From positions 1-32,871 of the forward strand of contig RKRR01000017.1 in NCBI GenBank assembly GCA_007571305.1: a DNA stretch of 32,871 nt. Direction: 5' to 3'. Position numbers and translations under genes: made by a program. The notes below the pieces were generated by a model, which was not told the DNA's origin, did not search any database, and was given only the letters and a program-made list of their open reading frames with translations. This document shows positions 16,323 through 24,946 of the stretch, piece after piece. The DNA is from Candidatus Poribacteria bacterium (GTDB lineage Bacteria; Poribacteria; WGA-4E; WGA-3G). Every line of letters begins with the position of its first letter. Position 1 is the first letter of the stretch.

Positions 16323-17117
16323 ATGTTAGGAGCAATTATTGGAGATATTGTCGGGTCAATCTATGAACCCAGGGATCGTCGAATTAAGACCAAAGATTTT
16401 CCTTTTTTCGGTGAGGACTGCCGTTTCACAGATGATTCGGTTTGCACAACTGCTGTCGCTGATTCGCTCTTACACAATCTTCCGCCAGCGGAAACGATGC
16501 GGAAGTGGGGAAAGCGGTATCCGAGATGCGGTTTCAGCCAAATATTTAAAGATTGGATCTATTCCGAAGAGGACGCACCCAACTGCACTTTTCGGAACGG
16601 GGCGGCGATGCGAGTCTCACCCGCGGCGTTTCTAAACCGAAGCGATTTGGATGCCGCACTTATCGCTGCTGACAAAGTCACCGTTATCAGCCACGATCAT
16701 CCCGAAGGGATAAAAGGTGCTCGGGCGACAACCCATGCCATCTGGCTCGCCTTCCAAGGCGAAAATCCCATAAGTATCCGAGAACTTATCACTGCTGAAT
16801 ACGGCTACGATCTGACACGGGTAGTGGACGACATCCGACCCGGCTACGCTTTTGATATGACCTGCCAAGGCACAGTCCCACAAGCCGTCACGTGCGCTTT
16901 AGAATCAGAGAGCTATGAAGATGCTGTGCGTAACGCAGTCTCTCTTGGCGGCGACTCCGATACCCTCGGTGCGATTGCCGGTGGTATCGCGGAAGCACTA
17001 CACGGTATCCCTAACGATATTAAAGAAGAGGCAAAGGTGCGCTATCTCGCCAAAGCACCCGACATACTTGAAATCATCTCCGAGATGTATCGAACATCGG
17101 ATGAAAGGGGAAATTAA
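16323..17117 (+). CDS. ADP-ribosylglycohydrolase family protein
   Basis: This 264-residue protein of the ARH/DraG fold removes ADP-ribose from proteins or small molecules in the cytoplasm. Both binuclear metal motifs are present: FTDDSV (Asp37, Asp38) near the N-terminus and GGDSDTLGAI (Asp211, Asp213) near the C-terminus. The opening LGAIIGDIVGSIYE and NGAAMRVSPAAF are also characteristic. ATG 16323 follows AAGGGA. It has the same strand as the LamG operon but a hairpin separates them. No partner ADP-ribosyltransferase is in the window. Confidence 0.9.
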   Translation: MLGAIIGDIVGSIYEPRDRRIKTKDFPFFGEDCRFTDDSVCTTAVADSLLHNLPPAETMRKWGKRYPRCGFSQIFKDWIYSEEDAPNCTFRNGAAMRVSPAAFLNRSDLDAALIAADKVTVISHDHPEGIKGARATTHAIWLAFQGENPISIRELITAEYGYDLTRVVDDIRPGYAFDMTCQGTVPQAVTCALESESYEDAVRNAVSLGGDSDTLGAIAGGIAEALHGIPNDIKEEAKVRYLAKAPDILEIISEMYRTSDERGN

Positions 17118-17190
17118 ACGCGAAAATCAAGCTCGTAACGAAGCGGAGGGCAACTCGTAAGACAAGAACTCTGAAGTCCGAATCCGCGTC

Positions 17191-17206
17191 GTTTAACCGC
17201 AAGGTA
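17191..17206. repeat. Dispersed short repeat, copy at 17191
   Basis: GTTTAACCGCAAGGTA is identical to 30177-30192. About 15 bases before it (AAGTCCGAATCCGCGTC) also resemble the other copy (AAGTTCAAAATCCCGTT), so the shared unit is about 32 bases. Both copies lie in intergenic DNA. Confidence 0.5.
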
Positions 17207-17306
17207 AAAATAAAAAATGGATGCACTCGCGTTTAATAGCCTTATTAAAAGACGTACAGATTCCCGAACCCAGTCGCGACTTAACCGAAAACCTGCGCGT
17301 AATAGG

Positions 17307-18971
17307 ATGAAGCCCAATCCAAAAGACCAAAAATTAAAATCCTGTTTCGTCCTCCTTTTTTTCCTGATTCCGTTTTACGCGTTAGCAGCAGAATCCCCTA
17401 CCTATTTTACCGATGTTACCGATATGACCGGTATTCACTTTACACACACCAATGGTGCGGCGGGTGAGTTTCATCTGCCCGAGACACTTGGTGCTGGCGG
17501 TGCGTTCCTCGATTATGACAATGACGGCTACCTTGATCTCTATCTCGTCAACAGTGCCGCTCCAAGTGCGCTCTTCCGAAATAGGGGAGATGGCACTTTC
17601 ACGGATGTTACTGCGTCTGCTAAAGTTGATAATCAAGGGAGTTACGGACACGGCGTTGCGTGTGGAGATTACAATAATGACGGTTATGTGGACATTTATG
17701 TAACCAATTTCGGTGCGAACCGGTTTTATCATAACAACGGCGATGAAACGTTCACCGATGTTACTGTTCAAGCAGGTGTAGGCGATCCCCATTGGAGTAG
17801 TAGCGCGACTTTTTTCGACTACAACAGCGATGGCTATCTCGATCTCTATGTCGTTAACTATGTCAACTACAAGTTAGATGCATCCGCTCCTATCTGTTTG
17901 GAAAATCCGCCGTTCCAGGCAACCGAGAAGGTTCGTGGTTATTGTCATCCGAAGCATTTTGAAGGTGCACCTGATACACTCTATCGAAACAACGGCGATG
18001 GCACCTTTACCGATGCAACTCAGGCTGTCAATATTCGGGATCCGGGTGGCATATTTCTCGGCAAAGGGTTAGGCGTTGTTGCCGCAGATTTTGATGCTGA
18101 TGGCAACCCCGACATTTACGTCGCCAACGATGACACGCCAAACTACCTTTTCTACAACAAAGGCGATGGAACATTCGCAGAGATCGCTATCCTCACAGGT
18201 TGTGCCTATAGCGCGGATGGCATCGCGCAAGCTGGTATGGGTGTTGATGCCGGAGACTACAACGGTGACGGTCTTCTCGATATCTTCGTCACCAATTTTT
18301 CCTACGAGACCAACACCCTTTATCGGAATAATGGAGATGGGTCTTTCACTGATGTCAGTTACAAGGCTCGGCTCGGTGAAGAAAGTTATCTCTTTTTGGG
18401 TTTCGGAACCGGCTTCTTTGATCCCAATAACGATGGATACCTTGATATCTTTGTCGCGAATGGTCATATCTTTCCAAATGTTGAACGGATGACAGATGTC
18501 CTCTCATATAAGCAACCGAATCAACTTTTCCGAAACCGTGGCGACAGCACTTTTGTTGAGATGCGTTTTGAAGAGCGGCATAGTGTCAGTCGTGGGACCC
18601 TTTTCGGAGATTATGACAATGATGGGGACACGGATATTCTCATCACGCAGTTGAATGACAAAGTGACGCTCCTCCGAAATGAGAACCCTACCTTCAACAA
18701 CTATCTGCGTCTCAAACTGATAGGTGCCCTGAGCAATCGCGATGGCATCGGGGCGCGTATTACATTGACACTCGGTGCTGAGTCCCAAACGCGTGAGGTC
18801 CATCGAGGATACAGTTATCTCAGCAGCAACGATCCGAGATTGCTTTTCGGACTTGGGGAGCGAATCATTGTGGATAAACTGCAGATTCGCTGGCAAAGTG
18901 GTGTCGTGCAAATATTGGAAAATCTCGCAGCGAATCAAGAGTTTGTAGTGACCGAACCCACGTCAAAATGA
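17307..18971 (+). CDS. Exported FG-GAP/VCBS repeat protein with UnbV/ASPIC domain
   Basis: This 554-residue protein begins with a basic stretch and signal peptide (KSCFVLLFFLIPFYALA). Seven FG-GAP-like repeats follow, each with a calcium-loop type motif: DYDNDGYLDLY, DYNNDGYVDIY, DYNSDGYLDLY, DFDADGNPDIY, DYNGDGLLDIF, DPNNDGYLDIF and DYDNDGDTDIL. Their LFRNRGDGTFTDVT linkers recur. The last 100 residues form an ASPIC/UnbV domain (NYLRLKLIG...DGIGARITL...RGYSYLSSNDPRLLFGLG). Such CRTAC1-like proteins are usually extracellular beta-propellers of unknown ligand. ATG 17307 is preferred since it places the signal peptide normally; ATG 17217 would add 30 basic residues but has an AAGGT site ten bases before it. 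Confidence 0.85.
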   Translation: MKPNPKDQKLKSCFVLLFFLIPFYALAAESPTYFTDVTDMTGIHFTHTNGAAGEFHLPETLGAGGAFLDYDNDGYLDLYLVNSAAPSALFRNRGDGTFTDVTASAKVDNQGSYGHGVACGDYNNDGYVDIYVTNFGANRFYHNNGDETFTDVTVQAGVGDPHWSSSATFFDYNSDGYLDLYVVNYVNYKLDASAPICLENPPFQATEKVRGYCHPKHFEGAPDTLYRNNGDGTFTDATQAVNIRDPGGIFLGKGLGVVAADFDADGNPDIYVANDDTPNYLFYNKGDGTFAEIAILTGCAYSADGIAQAGMGVDAGDYNGDGLLDIFVTNFSYETNTLYRNNGDGSFTDVSYKARLGEESYLFLGFGTGFFDPNNDGYLDIFVANGHIFPNVERMTDVLSYKQPNQLFRNRGDSTFVEMRFEERHSVSRGTLFGDYDNDGDTDILITQLNDKVTLLRNENPTFNNYLRLKLIGALSNRDGIGARITLTLGAESQTREVHRGYSYLSSNDPRLLFGLGERIIVDKLQIRWQSGVVQILENLAANQEFVVTEPTSK

Positions 18972-18983
18972 AAAATCCCACAG

Positions 18984-19004
18984 TTTCTCAAACCCGTTGA
19001 GAAA
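18984..19004. terminator. Hairpin after the FG-GAP gene
   Basis: TTTCTCAA (18984-18991) and TTGAGAAA (18997-19004) form a perfect 8-bp stem with a five-base loop, starting 12 bases after the stop. It lacks a downstream T-tract, so intrinsic termination is uncertain. Confidence 0.45.
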
Positions 19005-19198
19005 GAACCAAAAACCTGCCAATTTGCCCATCGGATGCCAAAGTGGCACAAGATCGGGACTCTTTATTCACAATTCCATTCAGCTCAGCGTAGAAACAGC
19101 AATGGCATAAATTTTGCTACACTATACAACAGAGCATATCTTCATTTATGGGCTTAGTGAATTCCAATAGTTAAAAAAATACAATATGGAGGTTCGCC

Positions 19199-21781
19199 AT
19201 GAAATTTGATAGATTTACAATTAGAGCACAAGAGGCACTCGAAACAGCACAAGGTTTAGCAGCAGATGTCCAAAGCCCTGAACTTGGGGTTGAGCATCTG
19301 ATGTTGGCTCTGATTAGGCAGACAGATGGGATTGTCACACCGATTTTTCAGAAGTTAGGGGCTGATACTGCTGGAATTACTTCAATGGTTGAAACCGCTG
19401 TTGAAAAAGCACCGAGAGTCCAAGGGGCGATGGCTGAAATGCGTATCGCTCCTGCCCTACAATCTGTTTTGGATACTGGATTTAAAGAAGCGACGGCACT
19501 CAAAGACGAATACATCAGTACAGAACACCTCCTGATAGCGTGTGCCGAGACAAAACAGAGCGAAGTGGGCAAAATCCTTCATGAAGCGGGTATCACAAAG
19601 GACAAAATTCTCAAGGCACTCGTGGATATCCGAGGGACGCAGCGGATAACCGACCAGAATCCGGAGGATAAGTATCAGGCACTCACTCGGTTTGGTAGGG
19701 AACTTACGCAAGAGGCAATCTCAGGTAAGCTCGATCCAGTTATTGGACGGGACGAGGAAATCCGTCGTGTGATGCAAGTGCTTTCCCGTAGACGGAAAAA
19801 TAACCCCGTACTGATCGGAGAACCGGGTGTCGGGAAAACTGCGATCGTAGAGGGATTAGCACAACGCATTGCTGACGGTGATGTTCCAGAAAGTCTCCGT
19901 GATAAACGACTCATCGCCCTCGATTTAGGTGCACTTATTGCGGGTAGTAAGTACCGAGGTGAATTTGAAGACAGACTGAAGGCCGTCCTTGCCGATGTGG
20001 AACAGGCAGAAGGGCAAGTGGTCCTCTTTATTGATGAGCTTCATACCATCGTCGGTGCGGGAGCAGCAGAAGGTGCTGTTGACGCTTCAAACATGCTGAA
20101 ACCCGCATTGGCACGGGGTGAACTCCGGTGCATAGGCGCGACTACACTCGACGAGTACCGTAAACACATTGAGAAGGATGCCGCTTTGGAACGCCGATTC
20201 CAGCCTGTGCGGGTTGAAGAGCCATCGGTTGAAGATACGATTGCCATTTTGCGAGGTTTGAAGGAACGCTATGAAACACATCACGGAGTACAAATCCAAG
20301 ACAGTGCCATTGTCGCCGCAGCGACCCTCTCGAAACGTTATATCTCCGAACGGTTCCTACCGGATAAAGCGGTGGATTTGGTGGATGAAGCCGCGTCGAG
20401 ACTACGCATTGAAATCGACAGCGTGCCAGAGGAGATCGACGAGGTAGAACGCCGGATCATCCAACTCCAAATAGAGCAACAAGCATTGGAGAAAGAAGAA
20501 GATGGGGCATCGCAACAACGTCTTCAGAAATTGACGGCTGAGCTTGCTGAACTCAAAGAGAGAGCAGATGCTCTCAAAGCCGCGTGGCAAAACGAAAAAA
20601 CGAACTTGACGCAGATTGGTGACTTAATGGAACAGATTGAAGCACTCCGTATTGAATCGGAGCAATCTAAACGGGCAGGCAACCTCGGCAGAGCGTCAGA
20701 GATTGAGTACGGTAAGATACCGGAATTGGAATTACAACTCAAGACGATTCGAGAAACTTTGGAAACAGACACACAAGGCACGCAGATGCTGAAGGAGCGC
20801 GTGCGTGCAGAAGACATCGCTGAAATTGTAGCGAAGTGGACCGGTATTCCGGTTTCTCGACTCATGGAAGGCGAGACACAGAAACTCCTCAGCATGGAAG
20901 AACGTTTGCGAGAGCAGGTGATTGGGCAAGATGAGGCGGTAAGTGCTGTTTCCAACGCGATTCGACGGGCTCGTGTCGGTCTCGGAGATCCTGATCGACC
21001 GCTCGGTTCTTTCCTCTTTATGGGACCCACTGGTGTCGGTAAAACGCATCTCGCCAAATCGCTCGCCGAGTTTCTGTTCGATGATGCAAACGCCATGACA
21101 CGCATTGATATGAGCGAGTACATGGAGAAACACACCGTCTCCCGATTAATCGGTGCACCACCAGGATATGTCGGCTACGATGAGGGCGGACAGTTGACCG
21201 AGGCAGTCCGACGACACCCTTACTGTGTTATTCTGCTTGATGAAGTTGAGAAGGCGCATCCAGAGGTTTTCAACGTTTTACTCCAGATGCTTGATGACGG
21301 CAGAATGACAGATGGGCAGGGACGCACTGTCGATTTCAAGAACGCAGTTGTCATCATGACATCTAATATTGGAAGTCAGTGGATTAGTGATGTACTTTTG
21401 GAGGCAAAAGAGATTCGTCGGAAAGTGATGGAAGCGGTACAGGGGCATTTTCCACCAGAATTCTTGAACCGTGTTGACGATCTGATTATCTTCGATCGAC
21501 TCGGTATTGAGGCGTTGAAACGGATTGTCACGTTGGAACTGACACAGTTGGGTCACCGATTCGCGGAGAAGGAGATGGCACTGACGCTTTCTGAATCCGC
21601 GAAAAAGGAGTTAGTGAAACGTGGATTTGATGCAGTGTATGGAGCCCGACCGCTCCGGCGAACAATCCAGCGAGACATTCTCAATCCGCTGGCTATCCAG
21701 ATGCTGGAGAACGCTTTCCACGACGGCGATGCAATCGCTGTTGGTTTTGAAGACGAGGGATTCGTCTTTCGGAAGGGGTGA
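19199..21781 (+). CDS. clpB: ATP-dependent disaggregase ClpB
   Basis: This 860-residue Hsp100 chaperone reactivates aggregated proteins together with DnaK and acts as a cytoplasmic hexamer. The Clp N domain (1-145) is complete. AAA+ domain 1 has Walker A GEPGVGKT (207-214) and Walker B VVLFIDE. The coiled-coil middle domain (about 405-530) is present, which separates ClpB from ClpA and ClpX. AAA+ domain 2 has GPTGVGKT (609-616) and [12 protein letters not shown], and an arginine-rich [13 protein letters not shown] sensor-2 region closes the protein. The length is close to E. coli ClpB. GGAGG precedes ATG 19199. No CIRCE operator is seen upstream; any heat-shock control is not evident. Confidence 0.97.
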   Translation: MKFDRFTIRAQEALETAQGLAADVQSPELGVEHLMLALIRQTDGIVTPIFQKLGADTAGITSMVETAVEKAPRVQGAMAEMRIAPALQSVLDTGFKEATALKDEYISTEHLLIACAETKQSEVGKILHEAGITKDKILKALVDIRGTQRITDQNPEDKYQALTRFGRELTQEAISGKLDPVIGRDEEIRRVMQVLSRRRKNNPVLIGEPGVGKTAIVEGLAQRIADGDVPESLRDKRLIALDLGALIAGSKYRGEFEDRLKAVLADVEQAEGQVVLFIDELHTIVGAGAAEGAVDASNMLKPALARGELRCIGATTLDEYRKHIEKDAALERRFQPVRVEEPSVEDTIAILRGLKERYETHHGVQIQDSAIVAAATLSKRYISERFLPDKAVDLVDEAASRLRIEIDSVPEEIDEVERRIIQLQIEQQALEKEEDGASQQRLQKLTAELAELKERADALKAAWQNEKTNLTQIGDLMEQIEALRIESEQSKRAGNLGRASEIEYGKIPELELQLKTIRETLETDTQGTQMLKERVRAEDIAEIVAKWTGIPVSRLMEGETQKLLSMEERLREQVIGQDEAVSAVSNAIRRARVGLGDPDRPLGSFLFMGPTGVGKTHLAKSLAEFLFDDANAMTRIDMSEYMEKHTVSRLIGAPPGYVGYDEGGQLTEAVRRHPYCVILLDEVEKAHPEVFNVLLQMLDDGRMTDGQGRTVDFKNAVVIMTSNIGSQWISDVLLEAKEIRRKVMEAVQGHFPPEFLNRVDDLIIFDRLGIEALKRIVTLELTQLGHRFAEKEMALTLSESAKKELVKRGFDAVYGARPLRRTIQRDILNPLAIQMLENAFHDGDAIAVGFEDEGFVFRKG

Positions 21782-22125
21782 TTTGATCAGTAGCGAGGTC
21801 TTTGTACCTTGCTGCGCCTTCATCACTTATTTTTCCTGTGGCGGGGTTTCCTAACCTCGCCTACTTTTATTGTATGAGTCATCGGTTCCATCTATATGTG
21901 GAGTTGGCACCCGCTGGCCCTATGAGTAACATGCTCCATGAAGCATCATATCGTGATTTGACTATCGATTTGCAATATGGTAAGATTAAGGTGAGTGAGT
22001 CGGTTTAATCCGTGTTCATAAGGGTTACACAGATCGATCAAATCCCTCGCGATGCTCAAAAAGTGAGAATTGCAGGCTTCATACCCTTATTAGCATAAGT
22101 CATAATATATACGGAGAGTTCCGAG
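21782..22125. other. Intergenic region with two hairpins and a doubtful small frame
   Basis: Two palindromic units lie just after clpB: 21790-21815 (GTAGCGAGGT...ACCTTGCTGC) and 21840-21861 (GGCGGGGTT...AACCTCGCC). They resemble the hairpin at 16265 and may serve as terminators. A 44-codon frame (21874-22008, MSHRFHLYVELAPAG...) starts with ATG but has no ribosome site and no known family, so it is not called as a gene. The last bases contain AT-rich sequence that may hold the promoter of the next gene (CATAATATAT at about 22103). Confidence 0.45.
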
Positions 22126-23604
22126 ATGGAAGTAGGAAAAGTAAACGTGAATTCTTTGTTTGAGGATAGGGTCCAGTACAGGATTCCCCTCTTTCAACGG
22201 CATTACGTTTGGGATGAGGAAAATCAGTGGGAACCCCTGTGGGCGGATATCGAAAACCAGTTAAGTCAAGTTCCTCCAGATGAACGCGGTGCCTCTCTCC
22301 ATTTTACCGGGGCTATTGTTATACAATCGAAACCTCCACTTGTAGGTGATATCCGCAAATACGAAATCATTGATGGGCAGCAACGGCTCACAACTTTTCA
22401 AATTATCTTATGTGCAATTAGAGATGTTTGCAGGTCACATGGATATGATGACAGTGCCAGCGATGTCAGTCTATATCTGCGGAATCAAGGTACACGCCTC
22501 AGCAAGAGGGAACGATTTAAACTGATTCCAACAAAGTTTGATAGGGATGAATTCAAATCACTCGTAAATGGCAATGGGGTGGTTAGTAGCACCCACCGCC
22601 TTTATTCCGCGTATCGTTATTTCAAGGATAAAATTGCAGATTGTGTGAAAAGTGATGAGGAAAAAATACTCGCCTTATTCGATTCTCTAAGGCACAACTT
22701 TGGACTTGTTCAAGTATTGCTTGGTCCAAATGATGAACCCGAAAAGATATTTGAATCGCTCAATGCACGCGGTAAGCCCTTGCTTCAGTTTGACCTGCTC
22801 AGAAATAACCTATTTCTAAGAGCAGACGGAAATCGAGATGAATTGTATGAAAAGTCCTGGGCACATTTTGAAACCTCCTATTGGGACCCAGAAAATGACA
22901 AGGAAGGAACATCATCTGAACTGTTTCTGCAACATTTCCTCATGGCAAAACTTGGTCAACCTCGTGTTAAACCTGAATTTAATGTCTATGATAAACAGTA
23001 CCGACGAAAACTAAAACACGACAACAATGTAAAACATGAACTCTCTGAATTAAAACGGTATGCCGAAGTCTATAAAGAAATGACAGATTGTGAGGAGGAT
23101 TCGGAAATTGGGAAACGAATGAAGTTTTATCAAACTTTCGATTTTACTTCCCTACATCCCTTCATGCTGTTCATAATCTGTGAGGTAAGGCTTTCTGGAG
23201 ATAAGTTTCAACACGTTTTTGATATTTTGGAATCTTATACGGTCCGGCGTATGTTGTGTTACCGAGGTAAAAGTGGTCTTAAGAACTACAACATTTTCTT
23301 TTCTCAACTCATCAGAGATTTACGAAACGATTTTAGTTTAGAAAATTTCATAGAGCAGTTAAAAGAGCAAACCTCAGATACCCGAAAATATCCAATAGAT
23401 GATGAAATTGAACCGGCTTTGTCTCCCACTTATGATGAACATTCCGAACTTTTCGCAGACGATTCTGCCATAATTTTTCCAGACAATCGCGCTGTCAAAG
23501 CTGCCTTGCACGGCCTGTGGACGACAACCGCCGGAGGGATCAAACAGAGACTTATTCGTTATATCTTGTATCGAATTGAATTGAAGATGAGTGAAAATAA
23601 GTAG
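22126..23604 (+). CDS. GmrSD-like DUF262 protein (N-terminal part, ends at amber codon)
   Basis: This is the DUF262 half of a GmrSD-type (type IV, modification-dependent) restriction protein, which in the family uses NTP hydrolysis to control a C-terminal nuclease. Diagnostic motifs are YRIPLFQRHYVWDEENQWEPLW (17-38), EIIDGQQRLTTFQIIL (about 83-98) and FESLNARGKPLLQFDLLR. The frame ends with TAG at 23602, but the same frame then continues with the missing DUF1524 nuclease. The 492 residues alone would lack the catalytic nuclease. GGAGAG precedes ATG 22126. The gene is visibly AT-richer than its neighbours, which fits horizontal acquisition. Confidence 0.85.
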   Translation: MEVGKVNVNSLFEDRVQYRIPLFQRHYVWDEENQWEPLWADIENQLSQVPPDERGASLHFTGAIVIQSKPPLVGDIRKYEIIDGQQRLTTFQIILCAIRDVCRSHGYDDSASDVSLYLRNQGTRLSKRERFKLIPTKFDRDEFKSLVNGNGVVSSTHRLYSAYRYFKDKIADCVKSDEEKILALFDSLRHNFGLVQVLLGPNDEPEKIFESLNARGKPLLQFDLLRNNLFLRADGNRDELYEKSWAHFETSYWDPENDKEGTSSELFLQHFLMAKLGQPRVKPEFNVYDKQYRRKLKHDNNVKHELSELKRYAEVYKEMTDCEEDSEIGKRMKFYQTFDFTSLHPFMLFIICEVRLSGDKFQHVFDILESYTVRRMLCYRGKSGLKNYNIFFSQLIRDLRNDFSLENFIEQLKEQTSDTRKYPIDDEIEPALSPTYDEHSELFADDSAIIFPDNRAVKAALHGLWTTTAGGIKQRLIRYILYRIELKMSENK

Positions 23605-24117
23605 GCTGAACCTCTCTTTTTTGCAGACAATTGGACTACCTTAGAACATATAATGCCAAATGAATGGAAGAAAACTTGGCATTTACCAGTTGCTGACAGG
23701 GCGATAATATACGAAAAAGATACTGATGGTCGTCCGAGGGTTTACGTGAATAGAGATATTGCCGGTGGGGAGCGTCTTTATGCGGATTTATTTTCTGATT
23801 CAACAAACCTCACTAGAGATGGGTTGGTTGATGATTCTTATTTGGATGCATTTAATTTAGCATTAACACGGGATCATTTGCTGCAAAGTATAGGGAACTT
23901 GACGATCGTCAAGAGAGAGCTTAACTCCAGAATGGGAAACCGCCCGTTTCCGAAGCGGCAAGAGGATTTAAGTGTTTCAAACCTGAGGTTAAATAGGGAA
24001 ATTTGTGAACATGAGGCATGGGATGTCAACGAAATCCACGACAGAACTGAAAAATTAATCGCTTACTTTTATAAAATATGGCCATCTCTGGACTGGTTTG
24101 CTGAAAATATCGTGTAA
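23605..24117 (+). pseudogene. GmrSD-like DUF1524 nuclease part, behind an in-frame amber codon
   Basis: Directly after the TAG the same reading frame runs on as AEPLFFADNWTTLEHIMPNEW and then, 170 codons in all, to 24117. TLEHIMPNEW is the HNH/His-Me finger signature of DUF1524 with its catalytic His (codon 23647-23649). NLTIVKRELNSRMGNRPFPKR supplies the later Asn-containing block. The first ATG (23653) lies inside the motif just after that His, so reinitiation there would give an inactive nuclease. The part is otherwise intact, with no further stops. It is either a single nonsense mutation, a rare amber readthrough or an assembly error. Confidence 0.75.
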
Positions 24118-24132
24118 CTTGGTGAACCTTGC

Positions 24133-24161
24133 TTGACGATTCAATTCGTGGAAGGTATAAT
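24133..24161 (+). promoter_or_regulatory. Sigma70 promoter (diverged copy of the trpA promoter)
   Basis: TTGACG (24133-24138) and TATAAT (24156-24161) are 17 bases apart. The following 48 bases to ATG 24204 align without gaps to the trpA promoter leader at 24899-24946, about 77% identical by eye. It now precedes only a 28-codon frame. Confidence 0.65.
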
Positions 24162-24203
24162 TGAGAAAACATATTAATAGAAAATTGGAATGCAATTATA
24201 TTT

Positions 24204-24290
24204 ATGAATCGAACAGATAAAAATTTCAAGGACTCTAAGATCAAGATGTCTGAGTGTTATATCTTATCTCTGCGTGATAGCCACAGTTAG
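24204..24290 (+). pseudogene. Truncated 5' end of a second trpA
   Basis: From ATG 24204 the frame reads MNRTDKNFKDSKIK and ends after 28 codons. TrpA at 24947 starts MNRIDKKFQDLRDQ. The first 12 codons and the promoter leader upstream are homologous (one base is missing near codon 7 of the alignment), then similarity stops at about 24243. It is thus a promoter-plus-5'-end fragment of trpA about 740 bases before the real gene. It is too short to encode any TrpA function. Confidence 0.6.
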
Positions 24291-24339
24291 AAATCACCAG
24301 CACTTTCCTTCTGTGCTTGAAAAAATAACACAGAACTTA

Positions 24340-24366
24340 TTGAATTCATAAGGAACGCTTTATAGT
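24340..24366 (+). promoter_or_regulatory. Possible promoter of the small gene pair
   Basis: TTGAAT (24340-24345) and TATAGT (24361-24366) are 15 bases apart, which is short. The -10 lies only five bases before ATG 24372, so transcription would start at or beside the ATG and the message would be leaderless. No ribosome site is seen. Confidence 0.3.
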
Positions 24367-24371
24367 AATCA

Positions 24372-24605
24372 ATGTCCTTTGAAATCATTGGCACAATTGA
24401 AAATATCGAAACAATTGCTGTAGGTAAGCAAATCCGTGAGATTCGGAGGCTGCGTGAACAATATGGTTCTGGAAGATGGCGAAAAGTTAAAGGATTTGCT
24501 TATGTTCGCCTCACAAAAGGTAGCATCCGAAGAGCAGAAATTCACTGGTATGAAACTCACACCATTAGTAAAAAAAAGATGAAAATTAAACGATTCGTGG
24601 ACTAA
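24372..24605 (+). CDS. Small conserved hypothetical protein
   Basis: This 77-residue basic protein reads MSFEIIGTIENIETIAVGKQ and then repeated arginines (IREIRRLREQYGSGRWRKVKG), with a C-terminal half AEIHWYETHTISKKKMKIKRFVD. I recall similar short proteins, with WYEAHG and KIKR(Y/F)LD endings, in many bacteria, but know of no assigned function. The beta-rich, very basic make-up could suit nucleic-acid binding; this is inference. The next gene begins five bases after its stop, which indicates a two-gene operon. Confidence 0.65.
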   Translation: MSFEIIGTIENIETIAVGKQIREIRRLREQYGSGRWRKVKGFAYVRLTKGSIRRAEIHWYETHTISKKKMKIKRFVD

Positions 24606-24610
24606 AAACT

Positions 24611-24841
24611 ATGGATAGAAAATTATTAAAATCACAATTTGTGCTTTGTATCGAAAATAGTGGTTGTGAAGACTTGGAAAAACGAAAATTTTACCAAATT
24701 CTGCCTGATGAAAAAGCGGCTCAAGAGGGATACCTGCGAGTTGTCGATGAATCTCAAGAAGACTACTTGTATCCGGAATCCTATTTTCTTTTTGTTCAGC
24801 TACCTCAGGAAGCACAGAAAGCACTCGTAGCGGCAGGCTAA
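24611..24841 (+). CDS. Small conserved hypothetical protein, partner of the preceding gene
   Basis: This 76-residue acidic protein contains QFVLCIENSGCEDLEKRKFYQILPDEKAAQEGYLRVVDESQEDYLYPESYF. The pattern (FVxCIxN, KxYQxLPDxxA, GxxRVxDESxEDYLYP) is one I recall as a widespread short family without a function. It is acidic while its upstream neighbour is strongly basic, and the genes are five bases apart, so the products may form a complex. No toxin or antitoxin motif is recognisable. No Shine-Dalgarno precedes ATG 24611. Confidence 0.65.
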   Translation: MDRKLLKSQFVLCIENSGCEDLEKRKFYQILPDEKAAQEGYLRVVDESQEDYLYPESYFLFVQLPQEAQKALVAAG

Positions 24842-24875
24842 GTGTTCAGTGAACCTGCATGCAAGCTCTTCTTTC

Positions 24876-24904
24876 TTGACAATCTGACACATTCAAGGTA
24901 TAAT
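24876..24904 (+). promoter_or_regulatory. Consensus sigma70 promoter of trpA
   Basis: TTGACA (24876-24881), a 17-base spacer and TATAAT (24899-24904) match consensus at all 12 positions. Transcription from about 24911 leaves a leader of about 36 bases, too short for a Trp attenuator. Confidence 0.85.
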
Positions 24905-24946
24905 TGAACAAATATATCCAGAGAAAGTCGGAACGCAATTATATCC

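Noticed and set aside
17217..17306. Extended N-terminus for the FG-GAP protein
   Set aside because: It would put 30 basic residues before a good signal peptide and overlaps dispersed repeat sequence; kept only as an alternative start.
19697..19712. AACTTACGCAAG in clpB resembling the MITE terminus
   Set aside because: It encodes a normal ClpB segment and has no matching inverted partner nearby.
20524..21135. 203-codon open frame antisense to clpB
   Set aside because: It mirrors the second AAA+ domain of clpB and shows low-complexity Ser/Arg-rich translation typical of shadows.
21874..22008. 44-codon frame after clpB
   Set aside because: No ribosome site, no known family and adjacent to repeat hairpins; too weak to call.
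22126..24841. Complete multi-gene defence system
   Set aside because: Only one interrupted restriction gene and two uncharacterised small genes are present; no methyltransferase, helicase or CRISPR component supports a larger system.
24905..24946. Possible trp attenuator before trpA
   Set aside because: The leader is only about 36 bases, with no Trp codon run and no terminator hairpin.
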